A stretch of 64,000 bases of DNA from positions 176,800 to 240,799 of the forward strand of contig NZ_UFQC01000005.1 in assembly GCF_900496975.1 (NCBI RefSeq), in the 5' to 3' direction. This document shows positions 45,303 to 54,486 of this stretch, piece after piece. The position numbers were made by a program, and so were the translations under genes. How positions within the stretch are numbered: the stretch's first letter is position 1; each line of letters starts with the position of its first letter. The stretch is from Achromobacter veterisilvae (GTDB lineage: Bacteria > Pseudomonadota > Gammaproteobacteria > Burkholderiales > Burkholderiaceae_B). The notes beneath the pieces are model-generated. The model saw only the letters and a program-made list of their open reading frames with translations. It was not told the origin of the DNA and made no database searches.

Positions 45303-46847
45303 ATGTCGCTGCGGACTTGTTCGAATCGGCTGCCGCTGATCGGCGTTCTCTGCCTCAGCGGTTGCGTGCAACTCGGGCCCGACTTCGAGCCCCAGCGCGA
45401 AGCCTGGACGCAAGACTGGAACACCCCGGCGCTCCAGCAAGCCAGCCGCGCGGCCATGCAGCCGGATGCCCGCCAGTGGTGGCGGATCTTCGACGATCCG
45501 GTCCTCGAATACCTGATCGCCCAGGCCGACGCCGGCAACGGCGGGCTGCGGATCGCCGGCCTGCGCATCATGGAAGCCCGCGCCCAGTTGGGCATCGCCC
45601 GCAGCGGCCGCTATCCGCAGGTCCAGGTGGTCGGCGCCGACGCCTTGTACATGCGCCGGTCCTCGCGTTCGGCTGAAGGCAATCCGCGGCCGGGCAGCTT
45701 CTGGCAGTACAGCGCGGGTTTCGACATCGGATGGGAGCTGGATTTCTGGGGACGATTCAGCCGCGCCATCGAGTCGGCCGACGCGGCGTATTTCGAGGCC
45801 CAGGCAAATCGTGAAGACGTACTAGTGCTGCTGCACGCCCAGGTGGCCGACACTTACTTCACGCTGCGCACCGCCGAGGCGCGGCTGCGGATCGCCCGCG
45901 CCAATGCGGCTATCCAGAAACGCAGCTACGAAATCACGCAACGGCTGTACGCCAGCGGCGAGAGCGACGAACTGGACCTACAGCAAGCGAAGACGCAATA
46001 TCTGGCCACGCTGAGCTCCATTCCCGAATTCGAAAGCCAGATCATGCGGGCGGGCAATGCGCTCGCCGTTCTGATCGGGCGCGCGCCGGGCCCCATCCCC
46101 CAATTGGCGGAGAAGGAGGCGGTCATCCCCTTGGTCGACCGCGCCGTCCTGCAGGACGTCCCCGCCAACCTGCTGCTGCGCCGCCCCGATATCCGCGCGG
46201 CGGAACTGCGCATCGCCGCGCAGTCCGCGCAGATCGGCGTGGCCGAAGCGGACCTGTATCCCTCCCTGACCCTGCTGGGCAGCATCGCCTGGACCGCCAC
46301 CTCGCTGGCGGGCACGTCGGGCGGCATGGCTTTGCTGGCCGGCCCCAGCCTTAGCTGGAACGTGTTCGACCACGGCCGCCTGAAGAACAACGTGCGCGTC
46401 CAGGACGCGCGGCTGCAGCAGTTGATCGTCGCCTACCAGGAAGAGGTGCGCCAGGCGGCGCGCGAGGCCGACGACGCGGCCAGCGGCTTGATCAAGGCCC
46501 TGGAGCGCGACGGCATCCTGCGGCAGTCCGCGCAGGCGGCGGAGCGATCGCTGACGCTGGCCAACGCGCTCTATCGCGAAGGCTACTCCGACTTCCAGCG
46601 AGTGCTGGACGCGCAGCGCTCGCTGGCCGCGCAGCAGGACGCCTACGTGGCCAACCGCGGCGGCGCGGTGGGCGACCTGATCGCCCTGTACAAGGCGCTG
46701 GGAGGCGGCTGGCACAGCGAAGAACCGGTGCTCGACCCGGCCACCCGGGAACAGATGCGGCGGCGCACCGATTGGGGAGACCTGCTGTCCGGGCCGGAAA
46801 GCCCCGCCGCCGCGCCCCTCGCGCAAAAGGTGCAGTCCGATGAGTAA
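45303..46847 (+). CDS. NodT-family outer-membrane efflux lipoprotein
   Basis: A 514-residue TolC-like outer-membrane factor. A lipobox LSGC is near residue 21, then two outer-membrane-factor repeats, with the family phrases RQWWRIFDDPVLEYLI, LRRPDIRAAELRIAAQSAQIG and SWNVFDHGRLKNNV. It forms the outer channel of a tripartite pump with the following HlyD and DUF2955 genes. The tail after residue 460 is extended. It overlaps the next gene by 8 bp. Confidence 0.92.
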   Translation: MSLRTCSNRLPLIGVLCLSGCVQLGPDFEPQREAWTQDWNTPALQQASRAAMQPDARQWWRIFDDPVLEYLIAQADAGNGGLRIAGLRIMEARAQLGIARSGRYPQVQVVGADALYMRRSSRSAEGNPRPGSFWQYSAGFDIGWELDFWGRFSRAIESADAAYFEAQANREDVLVLLHAQVADTYFTLRTAEARLRIARANAAIQKRSYEITQRLYASGESDELDLQQAKTQYLATLSSIPEFESQIMRAGNALAVLIGRAPGPIPQLAEKEAVIPLVDRAVLQDVPANLLLRRPDIRAAELRIAAQSAQIGVAEADLYPSLTLLGSIAWTATSLAGTSGGMALLAGPSLSWNVFDHGRLKNNVRVQDARLQQLIVAYQEEVRQAAREADDAASGLIKALERDGILRQSAQAAERSLTLANALYREGYSDFQRVLDAQRSLAAQQDAYVANRGGAVGDLIALYKALGGGWHSEEPVLDPATREQMRRRTDWGDLLSGPESPAAAPLAQKVQSDE

Positions 46848-47955
46848 ACCGCCGCCGTCCTCCCCAGCGCCCGCGCCGCCCGATCCGGATCCCGCCAGGA
46901 GGGGAGTGCGGTGGGTCGTCCTGCTCATCGTGCTGAGCCTTGGCTGGTATCTGCTGGCCGACCGCTACACCCCGTACACCCAGCAGGCGCGGGTGGACGC
47001 CTTCGTCATTCCCGTGGCCTCGGAGGTGTCGGGACGCGTCACCAAGGTGTACGTGCGCAACAACCAGGACGTGCAGGCCGGCGCGGTGCTGTTCGACGTG
47101 GACCCGGAGCACTACCGGATCGCCGCCGACCGCGCCCGCGCGGATCTCGAATCGATGCGCCGGCAGATCGGCGCCAGCACGGCGGGCATCGACTCGGCGA
47201 AGGCCTCGCTGCGCGCCGCGCAAGCGAATGAACTGAAGGCGCGGCAGGACAGCAGCCGGCTCGAACGTTTGTACCGCGAAGACCGGGGCACGATCTCGCT
47301 GCGCCGCCTCGAGATCGCCCGGGCCGGCCTGGAGCAGGCGATCAGCCAGGTCGCCGCGGCGCGGGCCGAAGTGCAGCGGGCGCGCGAACAGGAGGGCGGC
47401 AGCGACGAAGACAACGCCAAGTTGCGCAGCGCCGCCGCCGCCGTGCAGAAGGCCGAACTGGACCTCGCCAATACCCAGGTGCGCGCGCGCTCGGCGGGAC
47501 TGGTCACCGACCTGCGCACCGATGCCGGGCAGTTCGCCGCCGCGGGCAATCCAGTCATGACGCTGATCTCCATCCACGACGTCTGGATCAGCGCGGAGAT
47601 GACGGAGAACAATCTCGGCCACGTCGAGCCGGGCACGCCGGTGGGCATCGTCCTGGACGCGCTGCCGGGGCGCATCTTCGACGGCCGCGTGCGCAGCGTC
47701 GGATATGGCGTCAACGTCGGCCCGGGCACGCCGCCGGGCAGCCTGCCTACGGTGCAGAACAGCCGCGACTGGCTCCGCCCCGCCCAGCGTTTTCCGGTCA
47801 TCGTCGAATTCGACCGCGACGACCTGCCCAGCCTGCGCGACGTGCGCGTGGGCGGCCAGGCCGAGGTCATGGCGTTCCCCACGTCCGGCAACCCGCTCAA
47901 TCCGCTCGGGCGCGCGTACCTGCGCCTCATGAGCTGGCTTTCCTATGCCTACTGA
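46840..47955 (+). CDS. HlyD/EmrA-family periplasmic adaptor
   Basis: A 371-residue adaptor: a Pro-rich cytoplasmic start, one transmembrane helix (about residues 24-42), and a biotinyl-lipoyl-like half-motif (VDAFVIPVASEVSGRVTKVYVRNNQDV). A coiled-coil hairpin lies at about residues 90-205, followed by beta-barrel DVWISAEMTENNLGHVEPG. It links the DUF2955 inner-membrane protein to the NodT channel. It overlaps both neighbours (8 and 11 bp). Confidence 0.92.
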   Translation: MSKPPPSSPAPAPPDPDPARRGVRWVVLLIVLSLGWYLLADRYTPYTQQARVDAFVIPVASEVSGRVTKVYVRNNQDVQAGAVLFDVDPEHYRIAADRARADLESMRRQIGASTAGIDSAKASLRAAQANELKARQDSSRLERLYREDRGTISLRRLEIARAGLEQAISQVAAARAEVQRAREQEGGSDEDNAKLRSAAAAVQKAELDLANTQVRARSAGLVTDLRTDAGQFAAAGNPVMTLISIHDVWISAEMTENNLGHVEPGTPVGIVLDALPGRIFDGRVRSVGYGVNVGPGTPPGSLPTVQNSRDWLRPAQRFPVIVEFDRDDLPSLRDVRVGGQAEVMAFPTSGNPLNPLGRAYLRLMSWLSYAY

Positions 47956-49012
47956 CGCCATGGCCTCCCACCGCGATCCGCGCTGCCAGCGCGCCCTGCG
48001 CCTGGGCGTCGGCACGGCCCTCTGCCTGGCGATCGGCTTCGGCCTGGACCTGCCCATTCCCATGGTCGCGCCCGTGCTCGGCGTGTTCCTGTTGGCCTCG
48101 ATGAACCGCCCCTTGCCGCTCAAGAGCGGACTGGCCCTGGTCCTGCTCGTGGTGTTCGCCACGGCGACCGGACTGCTGCTCAGTCCTCTGCTGCGCTACT
48201 ACCCGCTGGCCGGCGTGCTGCTCATCGGCCTGTGTCTCTTCCTGGCCTTTCGCGCCGGCCTGCGCGGCGGCAACAGTCTGGCCTCGCTTTTCCTGGTGAT
48301 CGGCCTGACCATCATCTCCGCCGCCGGCACCGTCGATTTCCGTCTGGCCGCCATGGCGGTCGAAGCGCTGGCCAAGGGCCTGCTGGTGGCCGTCGCCGTG
48401 CTGGGCTGCTGCCATTGGCTGTTCCCCGAACCCGCCGATGCGCTCGCGCCGCCCGCCGCGCCCGTCCTGCCCGCGCGCGAGGCCGGCAGGATGGCCTTGC
48501 GCGCGGCGCTGGTCGTCATGCCTGCCTTCCTGCTGGCGCTGACCGACCCGCTGGGCTACATGCCCATCATCCTGAAGTCGGTCAGCCTGGGACGGCAGAG
48601 TTGCGTCACGGCGGCGCATGGCGCGGCGCGCGAACTGCTCGGCTCCACGCTGCTGGGCGGCGTGCTGGCCGTGATCTTCTGGTGCGCCTTGAGCCTGTTC
48701 GTCAGCTTGTGGATGTTCTTTCTGTGGATGCTGCTGTTCGGCCTGCTGGCGGCGCGCAGGCTATATCGGCTGAGCCCCACGCGGCATCCGCCCAGCTTCT
48801 GGCTGAACACGCTGGTGACGCTCGTCATCCTGCTTGGCCAATCGGTGCAGGACAGCGTCGCGGGCAAGGACGTCTACACCGCCTTCGCCGTGCGCATGGG
48901 GCTGTTCATCGCCGTCACGCTCTATGCCTGCCTGATGCTGCAGTTGTTCGAACCGCGGCGCCGCGCGCCGCGCCCGCCGGAGCTTTCCGCTCCGGCTCCC
49001 TCAGACGCCTGA
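47945..49012 (+). CDS. DUF2955/FusC-like inner-membrane efflux component
   Basis: A 355-residue protein with about ten helices in two clusters (MVAPVLGVFLLASMNRPLPLK; ALLVVMPAFLLALTDPLGY). The FusC-like/aromatic-acid exporter fold of DUF2955 proteins is the best fit. With HlyD and NodT it forms a tripartite pump of the AaeAB/FusBC type; substrates are probably aromatic or other weak acids, by analogy. Confidence 0.83.
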   Translation: MPTDAMASHRDPRCQRALRLGVGTALCLAIGFGLDLPIPMVAPVLGVFLLASMNRPLPLKSGLALVLLVVFATATGLLLSPLLRYYPLAGVLLIGLCLFLAFRAGLRGGNSLASLFLVIGLTIISAAGTVDFRLAAMAVEALAKGLLVAVAVLGCCHWLFPEPADALAPPAAPVLPAREAGRMALRAALVVMPAFLLALTDPLGYMPIILKSVSLGRQSCVTAAHGAARELLGSTLLGGVLAVIFWCALSLFVSLWMFFLWMLLFGLLAARRLYRLSPTRHPPSFWLNTLVTLVILLGQSVQDSVAGKDVYTAFAVRMGLFIAVTLYACLMLQLFEPRRRAPRPPELSAPAPSDA

Positions 49013-49025
49013 AGAGGAGTCAGCC

Positions 49026-49523
49026 ATGTCATCGCCAGAGAACACGCTTCAACCCAGTCCCAAGACAGGATGGCGCTTCAAGTGCGGGATCGGACTTTTC
49101 ATCGTGGCCTTCGCGCTATGGTTCCTCATCCCGGTTGCGGCCGCGATCGACGTGCCGGGTTCGCGCATCGCCGCGCTGACCGGCACCATATTCATCGCCA
49201 ACAAAGTGTTGCTGCTGACTTGCGTCGCCGTCATGGGCAAGGAAGGCTTCCAGCAGCTCAAGGCCATCGTATTCGGGCACGCCAAACGGCTGGCGCCCGC
49301 GCAGAAGGTAGGCCCGGTCCGCCACGCCATCGGCCTGGTCATGTTCTTCATCCCCATCCTGACTTCGGTGCTGGAACCCTATCTCGATGAACTGTGGCCC
49401 GGCCTCAGGCCAGACATGTGGCAGTTGCAGGTCCTGGGGGACATCATGCTGATCGCGAGCTTCTTCGTGCTGGGCGGCGATTTCTGGAGCAAGCTGAGAG
49501 GGCTGTTCGTCCGCACGGTGTAA
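49026..49523 (+). CDS. transporter-suffix-domain membrane protein
   Basis: A 165-residue protein with four hydrophobic helices: FKCGIGLFIVAFALWFLIP, IFIANKVLLLTCVAVMGKEG, HAIGLVMFFIPILTS and a last helix around IMLIASFFVLGGDFW. This is the small domain often fused to or following MFS and efflux transporters. GAGGAG precedes ATG 49026. It is the last gene of the efflux operon. Confidence 0.8.
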   Translation: MSSPENTLQPSPKTGWRFKCGIGLFIVAFALWFLIPVAAAIDVPGSRIAALTGTIFIANKVLLLTCVAVMGKEGFQQLKAIVFGHAKRLAPAQKVGPVRHAIGLVMFFIPILTSVLEPYLDELWPGLRPDMWQLQVLGDIMLIASFFVLGGDFWSKLRGLFVRTV

Positions 49524-49537
49524 CGGCGGCGCCCCGG

Positions 49538-50443
49538 CTACGCGGGCGGGCGGATGTGCTTGGGGACCAGTTCGAGCATGGGCGCGATCTGCGAGCCGTT
49601 ATCGCCGAGCGTATACATGCACTGCACGTGCGAGGCGATCTCCGTCGAGATAGGGCGGAACGCCACCCCCGGGGTGCCCGTGCGCGACAGGCACTCGGGC
49701 ACCACCGCGATGCCCATTCCTGTCGAGACGAACGACACGGCAGTCAGCCATTGGCCGACCTGATGCTCGATGCGCGGCACGAAGCCGGCCTCGGAACAGA
49801 TCGACAGGATGGTGTCGAAGTAGAACGGTGACGATTCCCGGTTGAAGATAATGAAGTTCTCGTCGCGGAAACGGTCGATCCGCACCGGACCTTCCGGTAC
49901 GCGGTACGACATGGGCATGCACACCAGGAACCGCTCGCGGAACAGGTTGACGCACCCTATGCGCGGGCTGTCATGTTGCACCAGGGAGTGCGCGAACCCC
50001 ATGTCGAGGTCTCCCCGCAGGATGCTGTCGCGCTGGCGGATGGTCGACATCTCGTGCAGGGAAACCTGGACTTCCGGATGCGCGGCGCGGAACGCCTGCA
50101 TGAGGGAACCCAGGCCGCGGTAGATCATCGATGCGTGGAAGCCCACGTTCAAGCGGCGCCGCAAGGCGCCGTCGAAGCCCCGCATCTCGTCGAAGGACTG
50201 GGAGGCCTGCGCGAGCAGGTTGCGGGCCCGGAAATGAAAGGCTCGCCCGGCGTCCGAAAGCTCGACATTGCGGCTGTTGCGCACGATCAGCTTCTGGCCC
50301 AGGAAAGATTCGAGCTGCTGAATCGCGACGCTGAATGGCGGTTGCGAAACGTTGCAGCGCGCGGCGGCCCTGCTGAAGCTGAGTTCCTCGGCCAGCGCTA
50401 CGAAGTACCGGAGGTGACGCAGTTCTATGGCTTCCTTGTGCAT
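49538..50443 (-). CDS. LysR-family transcriptional regulator
   Basis: A 301-residue LysR protein: helix-turn-helix LSFSRAAARCNVSQPPFSVAIQQLESFL (about residues 17-45), effector domain from residue 95 (RLNVGFHASMIYRG), closest in style to BenM/CatR-like members. Unusually it is the last gene of the CoA-transferase operon rather than divergent from it (6 bp gap to the thioesterase gene). It probably controls this operon and the divergent Bug - hydratase pair. Confidence 0.9.
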   Translation of the reverse strand: MHKEAIELRHLRYFVALAEELSFSRAAARCNVSQPPFSVAIQQLESFLGQKLIVRNSRNVELSDAGRAFHFRARNLLAQASQSFDEMRGFDGALRRRLNVGFHASMIYRGLGSLMQAFRAAHPEVQVSLHEMSTIRQRDSILRGDLDMGFAHSLVQHDSPRIGCVNLFRERFLVCMPMSYRVPEGPVRIDRFRDENFIIFNRESSPFYFDTILSICSEAGFVPRIEHQVGQWLTAVSFVSTGMGIAVVPECLSRTGTPGVAFRPISTEIASHVQCMYTLGDNGSQIAPMLELVPKHIRPPA

Positions 50444-50449
50444 GGCGGA

Positions 50450-50848
50450 TCAGGTCTGGGTCAGCATGAAAACGCCATTCGCGATGGCGACCTTGGCTCC
50501 GTCGGAATCATAGACCACGCCGCTGGCGAAGCAGGTGCGTCCGCCCCGATAGTCGCAGCGGCACTCGGCGAGCAGCGTCGATCGCGCCGGTCTCAGGAAT
50601 TTGGTCGACAGGTCCAGGGTGGCCACCCGCCAATGCAAGGGATCGTGCGCCCGGGCCGCCGCCGCCAGCGTGAAGTCGAGCAAGGCCACGATGGCCGGCC
50701 CGCTTACCGTGCCCGCGGCGTTCAGGAAGCGTTCCGACCAGGGCAGGATCGCCGTGGCCGCGTCGTCGGACAGTTCCTGGGCCTTGAGGTCGAACAGATC
50801 CACCACCGCTGCCCGGATGCCGAAGAAAGCCCCGTCGTCCAGATTCAT
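50450..50848 (-). CDS. PaaI-like hot-dog thioesterase
   Basis: A 132-residue hot-dog protein: AAGTVSGPAIVALLDFTLAAA, VATLDLSTKFLRPARSTLLAE and a C-terminal strand pair. PaaI-type enzymes hydrolyse acyl-CoA thioesters. Its ATG overlaps the VOC gene stop (ATGA), so it is translationally coupled. It presumably acts on the CoA ester made by the operon's class III CoA transferase. Confidence 0.85.
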   Translation of the reverse strand: MNLDDGAFFGIRAAVVDLFDLKAQELSDDAATAILPWSERFLNAAGTVSGPAIVALLDFTLAAAARAHDPLHWRVATLDLSTKFLRPARSTLLAECRCDYRGGRTCFASGVVYDSDGAKVAIANGVFMLTQT

Positions 50849-51297
50849 GATCGTGCGTACCCGTAATACTCGAGGACTTCGGGAGGGCGATGCGGTCCGG
50901 GCTCGAAGATCTCCAGCAGCACGCGGTCCGGCGCCTCCAGCATGAAGTAGCCGCCTCCGTCCGATTCGCGGATACCTTTGGGAACAGGCAGGCCGGCGTG
51001 GACCATGCGCGCGTACAGGTCGCGCAGGCCGGCGACCTGGATCCCGAGGTGGTGCACCGCGTTGCGAGGCGCGGGGTCGATTCGTTTTTCGTAGAGATGC
51101 ATGGCGCCCACGCCGATCTTCATGAAGACATTCCGGGTGCCGGCGAACACGCCGTCCCAGGCCACCTCCGCGTCGAACCAGTGACGGTAGAACGCGACTG
51201 TGACGTCGATGTCCGCGCAGATCACATGAGGATGGTGCAGGTGGTAGCGCTTGGAAGAACCATAGGGATAGCGCAAGGGTTCGGGATTGTCCGTCAT
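50845..51297 (-). CDS. VOC-superfamily protein (glyoxalase/epimerase-like)
   Basis: A 150-residue vicinal-oxygen-chelate protein: LHHPHVICADIDVTVAFYRHWFDAEV, AVHHLGIQVAGLRDLYARMV and FMLEAPDRVLLEIFEPG, with His and Glu metal ligands visible. It may be an isomerase, epimerase or dioxygenase. It lies between the CoA transferase (4 bp gap) and thioesterase (overlap) genes. ATG 51297 is preferred to upstream in-frame sequence that belongs to the transferase gene. Confidence 0.85.
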   Translation of the reverse strand: MTDNPEPLRYPYGSSKRYHLHHPHVICADIDVTVAFYRHWFDAEVAWDGVFAGTRNVFMKIGVGAMHLYEKRIDPAPRNAVHHLGIQVAGLRDLYARMVHAGLPVPKGIRESDGGGYFMLEAPDRVLLEIFEPGPHRPPEVLEYYGYARS

Positions 51298-51301
51298 GGG
51301 G

Positions 51302-52411
51302 TCACGTTTCTGGAAAAAGGGGAGGAGGGCGGCGGTATGTCGGCGGGGTGCCGGACAGGCGGATTGGCGAGGCAATGCCCCGGTAGCCCGGCTCCAGCTC
51401 GACGAGCAGTCCCATATGGCTGGTCTGCGGATCCTCCAGTACGTCCTGGACACTGCCGATGACGGCGGCGGGCACTCCGTCGCGCACCAGCTTGTCGACC
51501 AGGACCCGGCCGTCCACGGGCCGCAGCGCGTCCTCCAGCATGGGCCGCAGCAGGTGGCGATGGACCGACCTCGCGGGATTGGTGGCATAGCGGGAATCGG
51601 CGGCCACCCCGTCCAGTCCCAGGTGCCGGCACAGCGTGCGGAACTGCGCGTCGTTGCCTATGGCCAGATAAACGCCGGCAGTGGCCGTGTCGAAACTGTC
51701 GTAAGGGTAGATGTTCGGATGGGCGTTGCCAGTGGGCATCGGGCACGTGCCCGTGCCCAGAAAATTCGAGGCATGAGGGTGCAGCATGGAAATCGCATTT
51801 GCGTACAGGGTCGTTTCGATGAACTGTCCGCGTCCGGTGATTTCCCGCGCTCGCAACGCCAGCAGAACGCCGATGGCCGCGTTCAAGCCTGTCGTCATGT
51901 CGACGACGGGGAGTCCGACGCGCAGCGGTCCCGATTCGGGACTTCCGTTCACGCTCATCAGGCCGCACTGCGCTTGAATCGCCGTGTCATAGGCGGGCAG
52001 GCCGCCATAAGGACCGTCGGAGCCGAATCCGGACACGCGGCAGTGAATCAGGCGTGGATTCCGTTCTGAAAATTCGTCCGTCCGCCATCCCCACTTCTCC
52101 AGCGTGGACGGCTTGAAGTTCTCGATCAGCACGTCGGCCTCCGACAGCATTTCCATGAAACGCTCCCGCTCAGCCGCAAGCCGGAGATCGAGGACGACGC
52201 TGCGCTTGTTGCGGTTGGCCCCGGCGAAATACGCTGCATTCGGCCCCAGGTCGGGAGGCCCCCATTGGCGCGTATCGTCGCCTGCGGGCCCTTCGACCTT
52301 GACGACGTCTGCGCCATGGTCGCCAAGAATCTGCCCGCAATATGGGCCTCCCAGTACACGAGAAGCGTCGACGACCTTGATGCCGGTCAGAGCCCCGAAG
52401 CGTAAATCCAT
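51302..52411 (-). CDS. class III CoA transferase (CaiB/BaiF family)
   Basis: A 369-residue CoA transferase: ALTGIKVVDASRVLGGPYCGQILGDHGADVVKVE at the start, NRNKRSVVLDL, VLIENFKPSTLEKWG, and the catalytic Asp in PAYDTAIQAQCGLMSVNG. It transfers CoA between carboxylic acids. It is the first gene of the operon transferase - VOC - thioesterase - LysR and divergent from Bug - hydratase. Confidence 0.92.
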   Translation of the reverse strand: MDLRFGALTGIKVVDASRVLGGPYCGQILGDHGADVVKVEGPAGDDTRQWGPPDLGPNAAYFAGANRNKRSVVLDLRLAAERERFMEMLSEADVLIENFKPSTLEKWGWRTDEFSERNPRLIHCRVSGFGSDGPYGGLPAYDTAIQAQCGLMSVNGSPESGPLRVGLPVVDMTTGLNAAIGVLLALRAREITGRGQFIETTLYANAISMLHPHASNFLGTGTCPMPTGNAHPNIYPYDSFDTATAGVYLAIGNDAQFRTLCRHLGLDGVAADSRYATNPARSVHRHLLRPMLEDALRPVDGRVLVDKLVRDGVPAAVIGSVQDVLEDPQTSHMGLLVELEPGYRGIASPIRLSGTPPTYRRPPPLFPET

Positions 52412-52587
52412 ACTGCTCCCTGTCTGTCGTTGATAGGCAATCGGTAAGGCCGATCGCTCTGCGGAATTCTAGGAGCGCCGCCCGCGCGTTCGATACGAAC
52501 TGCATATGGCTGCATTCGAAGATCGAATCGTTGGCCAATGCGGGCCTGCCTAGAATGCATCACCGATCTTTGGTGAGGAGACAGAAA

Positions 52588-53556
52588 ATGAAAAAAAGGC
52601 TGATGGCCTTGCTTTGCTGCGTGGCCGGAATCACCTGCACCGCGGTTTACGCCGATGCCCCCTATCCGGCGCGAGCCTTGACCTTCGTGGTCCCTTATCC
52701 TCCCGGCGGCCCCGCCGATCTGCTGGCGCGCGCCGTGGCCCACAAGATGGGCGAGCTCGCCGGGCAAACGGTGATCGTCGAGAACCGGGCGGGCGCCAGC
52801 GGGAACATCGCGGGCGATTATGTCGCCCGGGCGCCCAAGGACGGCTACACCCTCATGTTCGGCTCGTCGCCCGTGCTGGTGATCAATCCCGGCCTGTACC
52901 GCAATCTCAAGTTCGATCCGCTGAAAGACTTCGAACCCATCGCCGATTTCGGCAGCCTGCCCAACGCGGTGCTGGTCGGCGAAAACCTTCCCGTCTCGTC
53001 GGTCCAGGAACTGATCGCCTATAGCCGTCAGCACAACGCGACGTATGCCTCGGCCGGCAGCGGCGGCACCACGCATCTGGCGGGCCTGCTGTTCGCGAAA
53101 TCGTCCGACGTTTCCTTGACCCACATTCCATACAAGGGTTCGGCGCCCGCATTGCAGGCGCTGCTGGGGGATCAGGTCACCATGACCTTCACGGATGTCT
53201 ACACGGCTTTTCCGTATATCCAGGCGCGAAAGCTGAAGGTGCTGGGGGTGACCTCGGCCAGCCGCTCGGACCTGTTGCCCGACGTGAAGACGCTGCAGGA
53301 ACAAGGCATGAAGGACATGGATGTCAACGTCTTCTTCGCGCTGGTTGCGCCCAAAGGCATTCCCGAAGACGCTCGCGCGCGGCTAGAGACGTTGTCGCGC
53401 GAGGTGCTGGCGGACAAGGGCGTGCGTTCGCAGTTCGAGTCGCGAGGCCTGCTGCTGCCCAAGGATCCATCCGGCGCGGCCCTGGGCAGGAAAATGGCCG
53501 CCGAGACTGCGGCCTGGAAGAAACTGATCCAGGAAACGGGTGCGGCAATTGACTGA
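52588..53556 (+). CDS. tripartite tricarboxylate transporter-family (Bug) binding protein
   Basis: A 322-residue exported binding protein: signal MKKRLMALLCCVAGITCTAV, then YPARALTFVVPYPPGGPADLLAR, ENRAGASGNIAGDYVAR and HIPYKGSAPALQALLGD. GAGGAG precedes ATG 52588. Its end overlaps the hydratase gene by 17 bp. It probably delivers the carboxylate that the divergent CoA-transferase operon activates. Confidence 0.92.
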   Translation: MKKRLMALLCCVAGITCTAVYADAPYPARALTFVVPYPPGGPADLLARAVAHKMGELAGQTVIVENRAGASGNIAGDYVARAPKDGYTLMFGSSPVLVINPGLYRNLKFDPLKDFEPIADFGSLPNAVLVGENLPVSSVQELIAYSRQHNATYASAGSGGTTHLAGLLFAKSSDVSLTHIPYKGSAPALQALLGDQVTMTFTDVYTAFPYIQARKLKVLGVTSASRSDLLPDVKTLQEQGMKDMDVNVFFALVAPKGIPEDARARLETLSREVLADKGVRSQFESRGLLLPKDPSGAALGRKMAAETAAWKKLIQETGAAID

Positions 53557-54373
53557 TCCCGTCCTCCCGCCGGGCGCCGCCGGCGCCCCGCCCGATTCGG
53601 CGCGGCGCGGCGAGCTCGTGCGGACGCTGGCACAGGCCAGGCGGCAGGGCCGCCAGGTGCAGGGTGTCGAAGCGATCTACGCCATCGACGATGAGGAACA
53701 GGCGTTCCGGCTGATGCTGGACGTCGCGCTGGCGGTCGGCTGGGAACGCCAAGGCTGGAAGATCGCCGCGACGAACCGCATGCTGCAGCGGAAACTGCGC
53801 ACGCAGGGGCCCGTCTGCGGCGCCACCTTCCGCCGCTTCCATCAGCGCGCTCCGGCCGTCCTGCGCCGCGACGAACTGTTGGACCCGGTCATCGAGTGCG
53901 AGTTCTTTTTTACCCTGGGAAAGCCCCTGCCGCCGCGTGCCTGCGTCTATGGCGAGGACGAGGTGGCGGAGGCGATCGATGCGGTGCATGCCGGGATCGA
54001 GGTGGCGGAATGCCGCTATCCGCGCAAGGCATTGCCCGCGGCCTGGTACGTGTACGCCGACGGCTTCGCGTCGGGCCGGTATATCCATGGCCCGGCGATT
54101 TCCGACTGGCGCGCCCGCCTGGACCAGGGCATCGACGTCACGTTGTGGCGCAACGGCCAACGGCTGGGGCGAGGAAGCTCGAACGACGTCATGGGGCACC
54201 CTCTGCGTTCGGTCCACTGGCTGGCCAACCGCCTGCGCGCGGCCGGCGTACCCCTGCGGGCGGGCGACGTGATCAGTTCTGGTTCCTGCAATATCCTTGC
54301 GGCCGCCCGGGCCGGCGACCGGTACATGGCGGATTTCGGCGGGGTGGGAAGCGTCGTCCTGGATATGGTCTGA
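53540..54373 (+). CDS. 2-keto-4-pentenoate hydratase-like protein (MhpD/fumarylacetoacetase superfamily)
   Basis: A 277-residue protein: LVRTLAQARRQGRQVQGVEAIYAI, GWKIAATN, the metal-binding IECEFFFTLGKPLPP, and GDVISSGSCNILAAARAGD near the end. This is the MhpD/hydratase-decarboxylase branch, acting on 2-hydroxydienoates from aromatic ring cleavage. It starts with GTG 53540 (AGGA upstream) inside the Bug gene. No ring-cleavage dioxygenase is nearby except possibly the divergent VOC protein. Confidence 0.83.
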   Translation: MRQLTDPVLPPGAAGAPPDSARRGELVRTLAQARRQGRQVQGVEAIYAIDDEEQAFRLMLDVALAVGWERQGWKIAATNRMLQRKLRTQGPVCGATFRRFHQRAPAVLRRDELLDPVIECEFFFTLGKPLPPRACVYGEDEVAEAIDAVHAGIEVAECRYPRKALPAAWYVYADGFASGRYIHGPAISDWRARLDQGIDVTLWRNGQRLGRGSSNDVMGHPLRSVHWLANRLRAAGVPLRAGDVISSGSCNILAAARAGDRYMADFGGVGSVVLDMV

Positions 54374-54413
54374 CCCGGCGCCCCCGGGTGCCGGCGCCTG
54401 GGGAAAAAAGGGA

Positions 54414-54442
54414 TTGACATGGCTTATGCTCAACACTAGCAT
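54414..54442 (+). promoter_or_regulatory. sigma-70 type promoter of nadA
   Basis: A perfect -35 TTGACA (54414-54419) and a 17-base spacer precede TAGCAT (54437-54442). It predicts transcription starting near 54449, about 57 bases before the nadA ATG. The -10 overlaps the first palindrome. Confidence 0.7.
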
Positions 54443-54444
54443 AA
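54424..54444. promoter_or_regulatory. palindromic operator 1 before nadA
   Basis: TTATGCT-N7-AGCATAA is a perfect inverted repeat covering the spacer and -10 of the nadA promoter, the classic place for a repressor. Its left arm continues TATGCTCAA, as in operator 2. Confidence 0.65.
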
Positions 54445-54469
54445 ATCGTGCCCTTTTTTTGATCCATAA

Positions 54470-54486
54470 ATGCTCAAAATGAGTAT
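54470..54486. promoter_or_regulatory. palindromic operator 2 in the nadA leader
   Basis: ATGCTCA-AAA-TGAGTAT is an inverted repeat with one mismatch, 46 bp (centre to centre about 44) downstream of operator 1 and sharing the half-site ATGCTCAA. Two related palindromes flanking the start point suggest one repressor, plausibly NAD-responsive; the protein is not in the window. Confidence 0.6.

Noticed and set aside
54400..54460. Terminator formed by AAAAAAGGG and CCCTTTTTTT around nadA operator 1
   Set aside because: The arms are 38 bases apart, the stem is mostly A-T, and it would sit over the nadA promoter. Operator function explains the region better.
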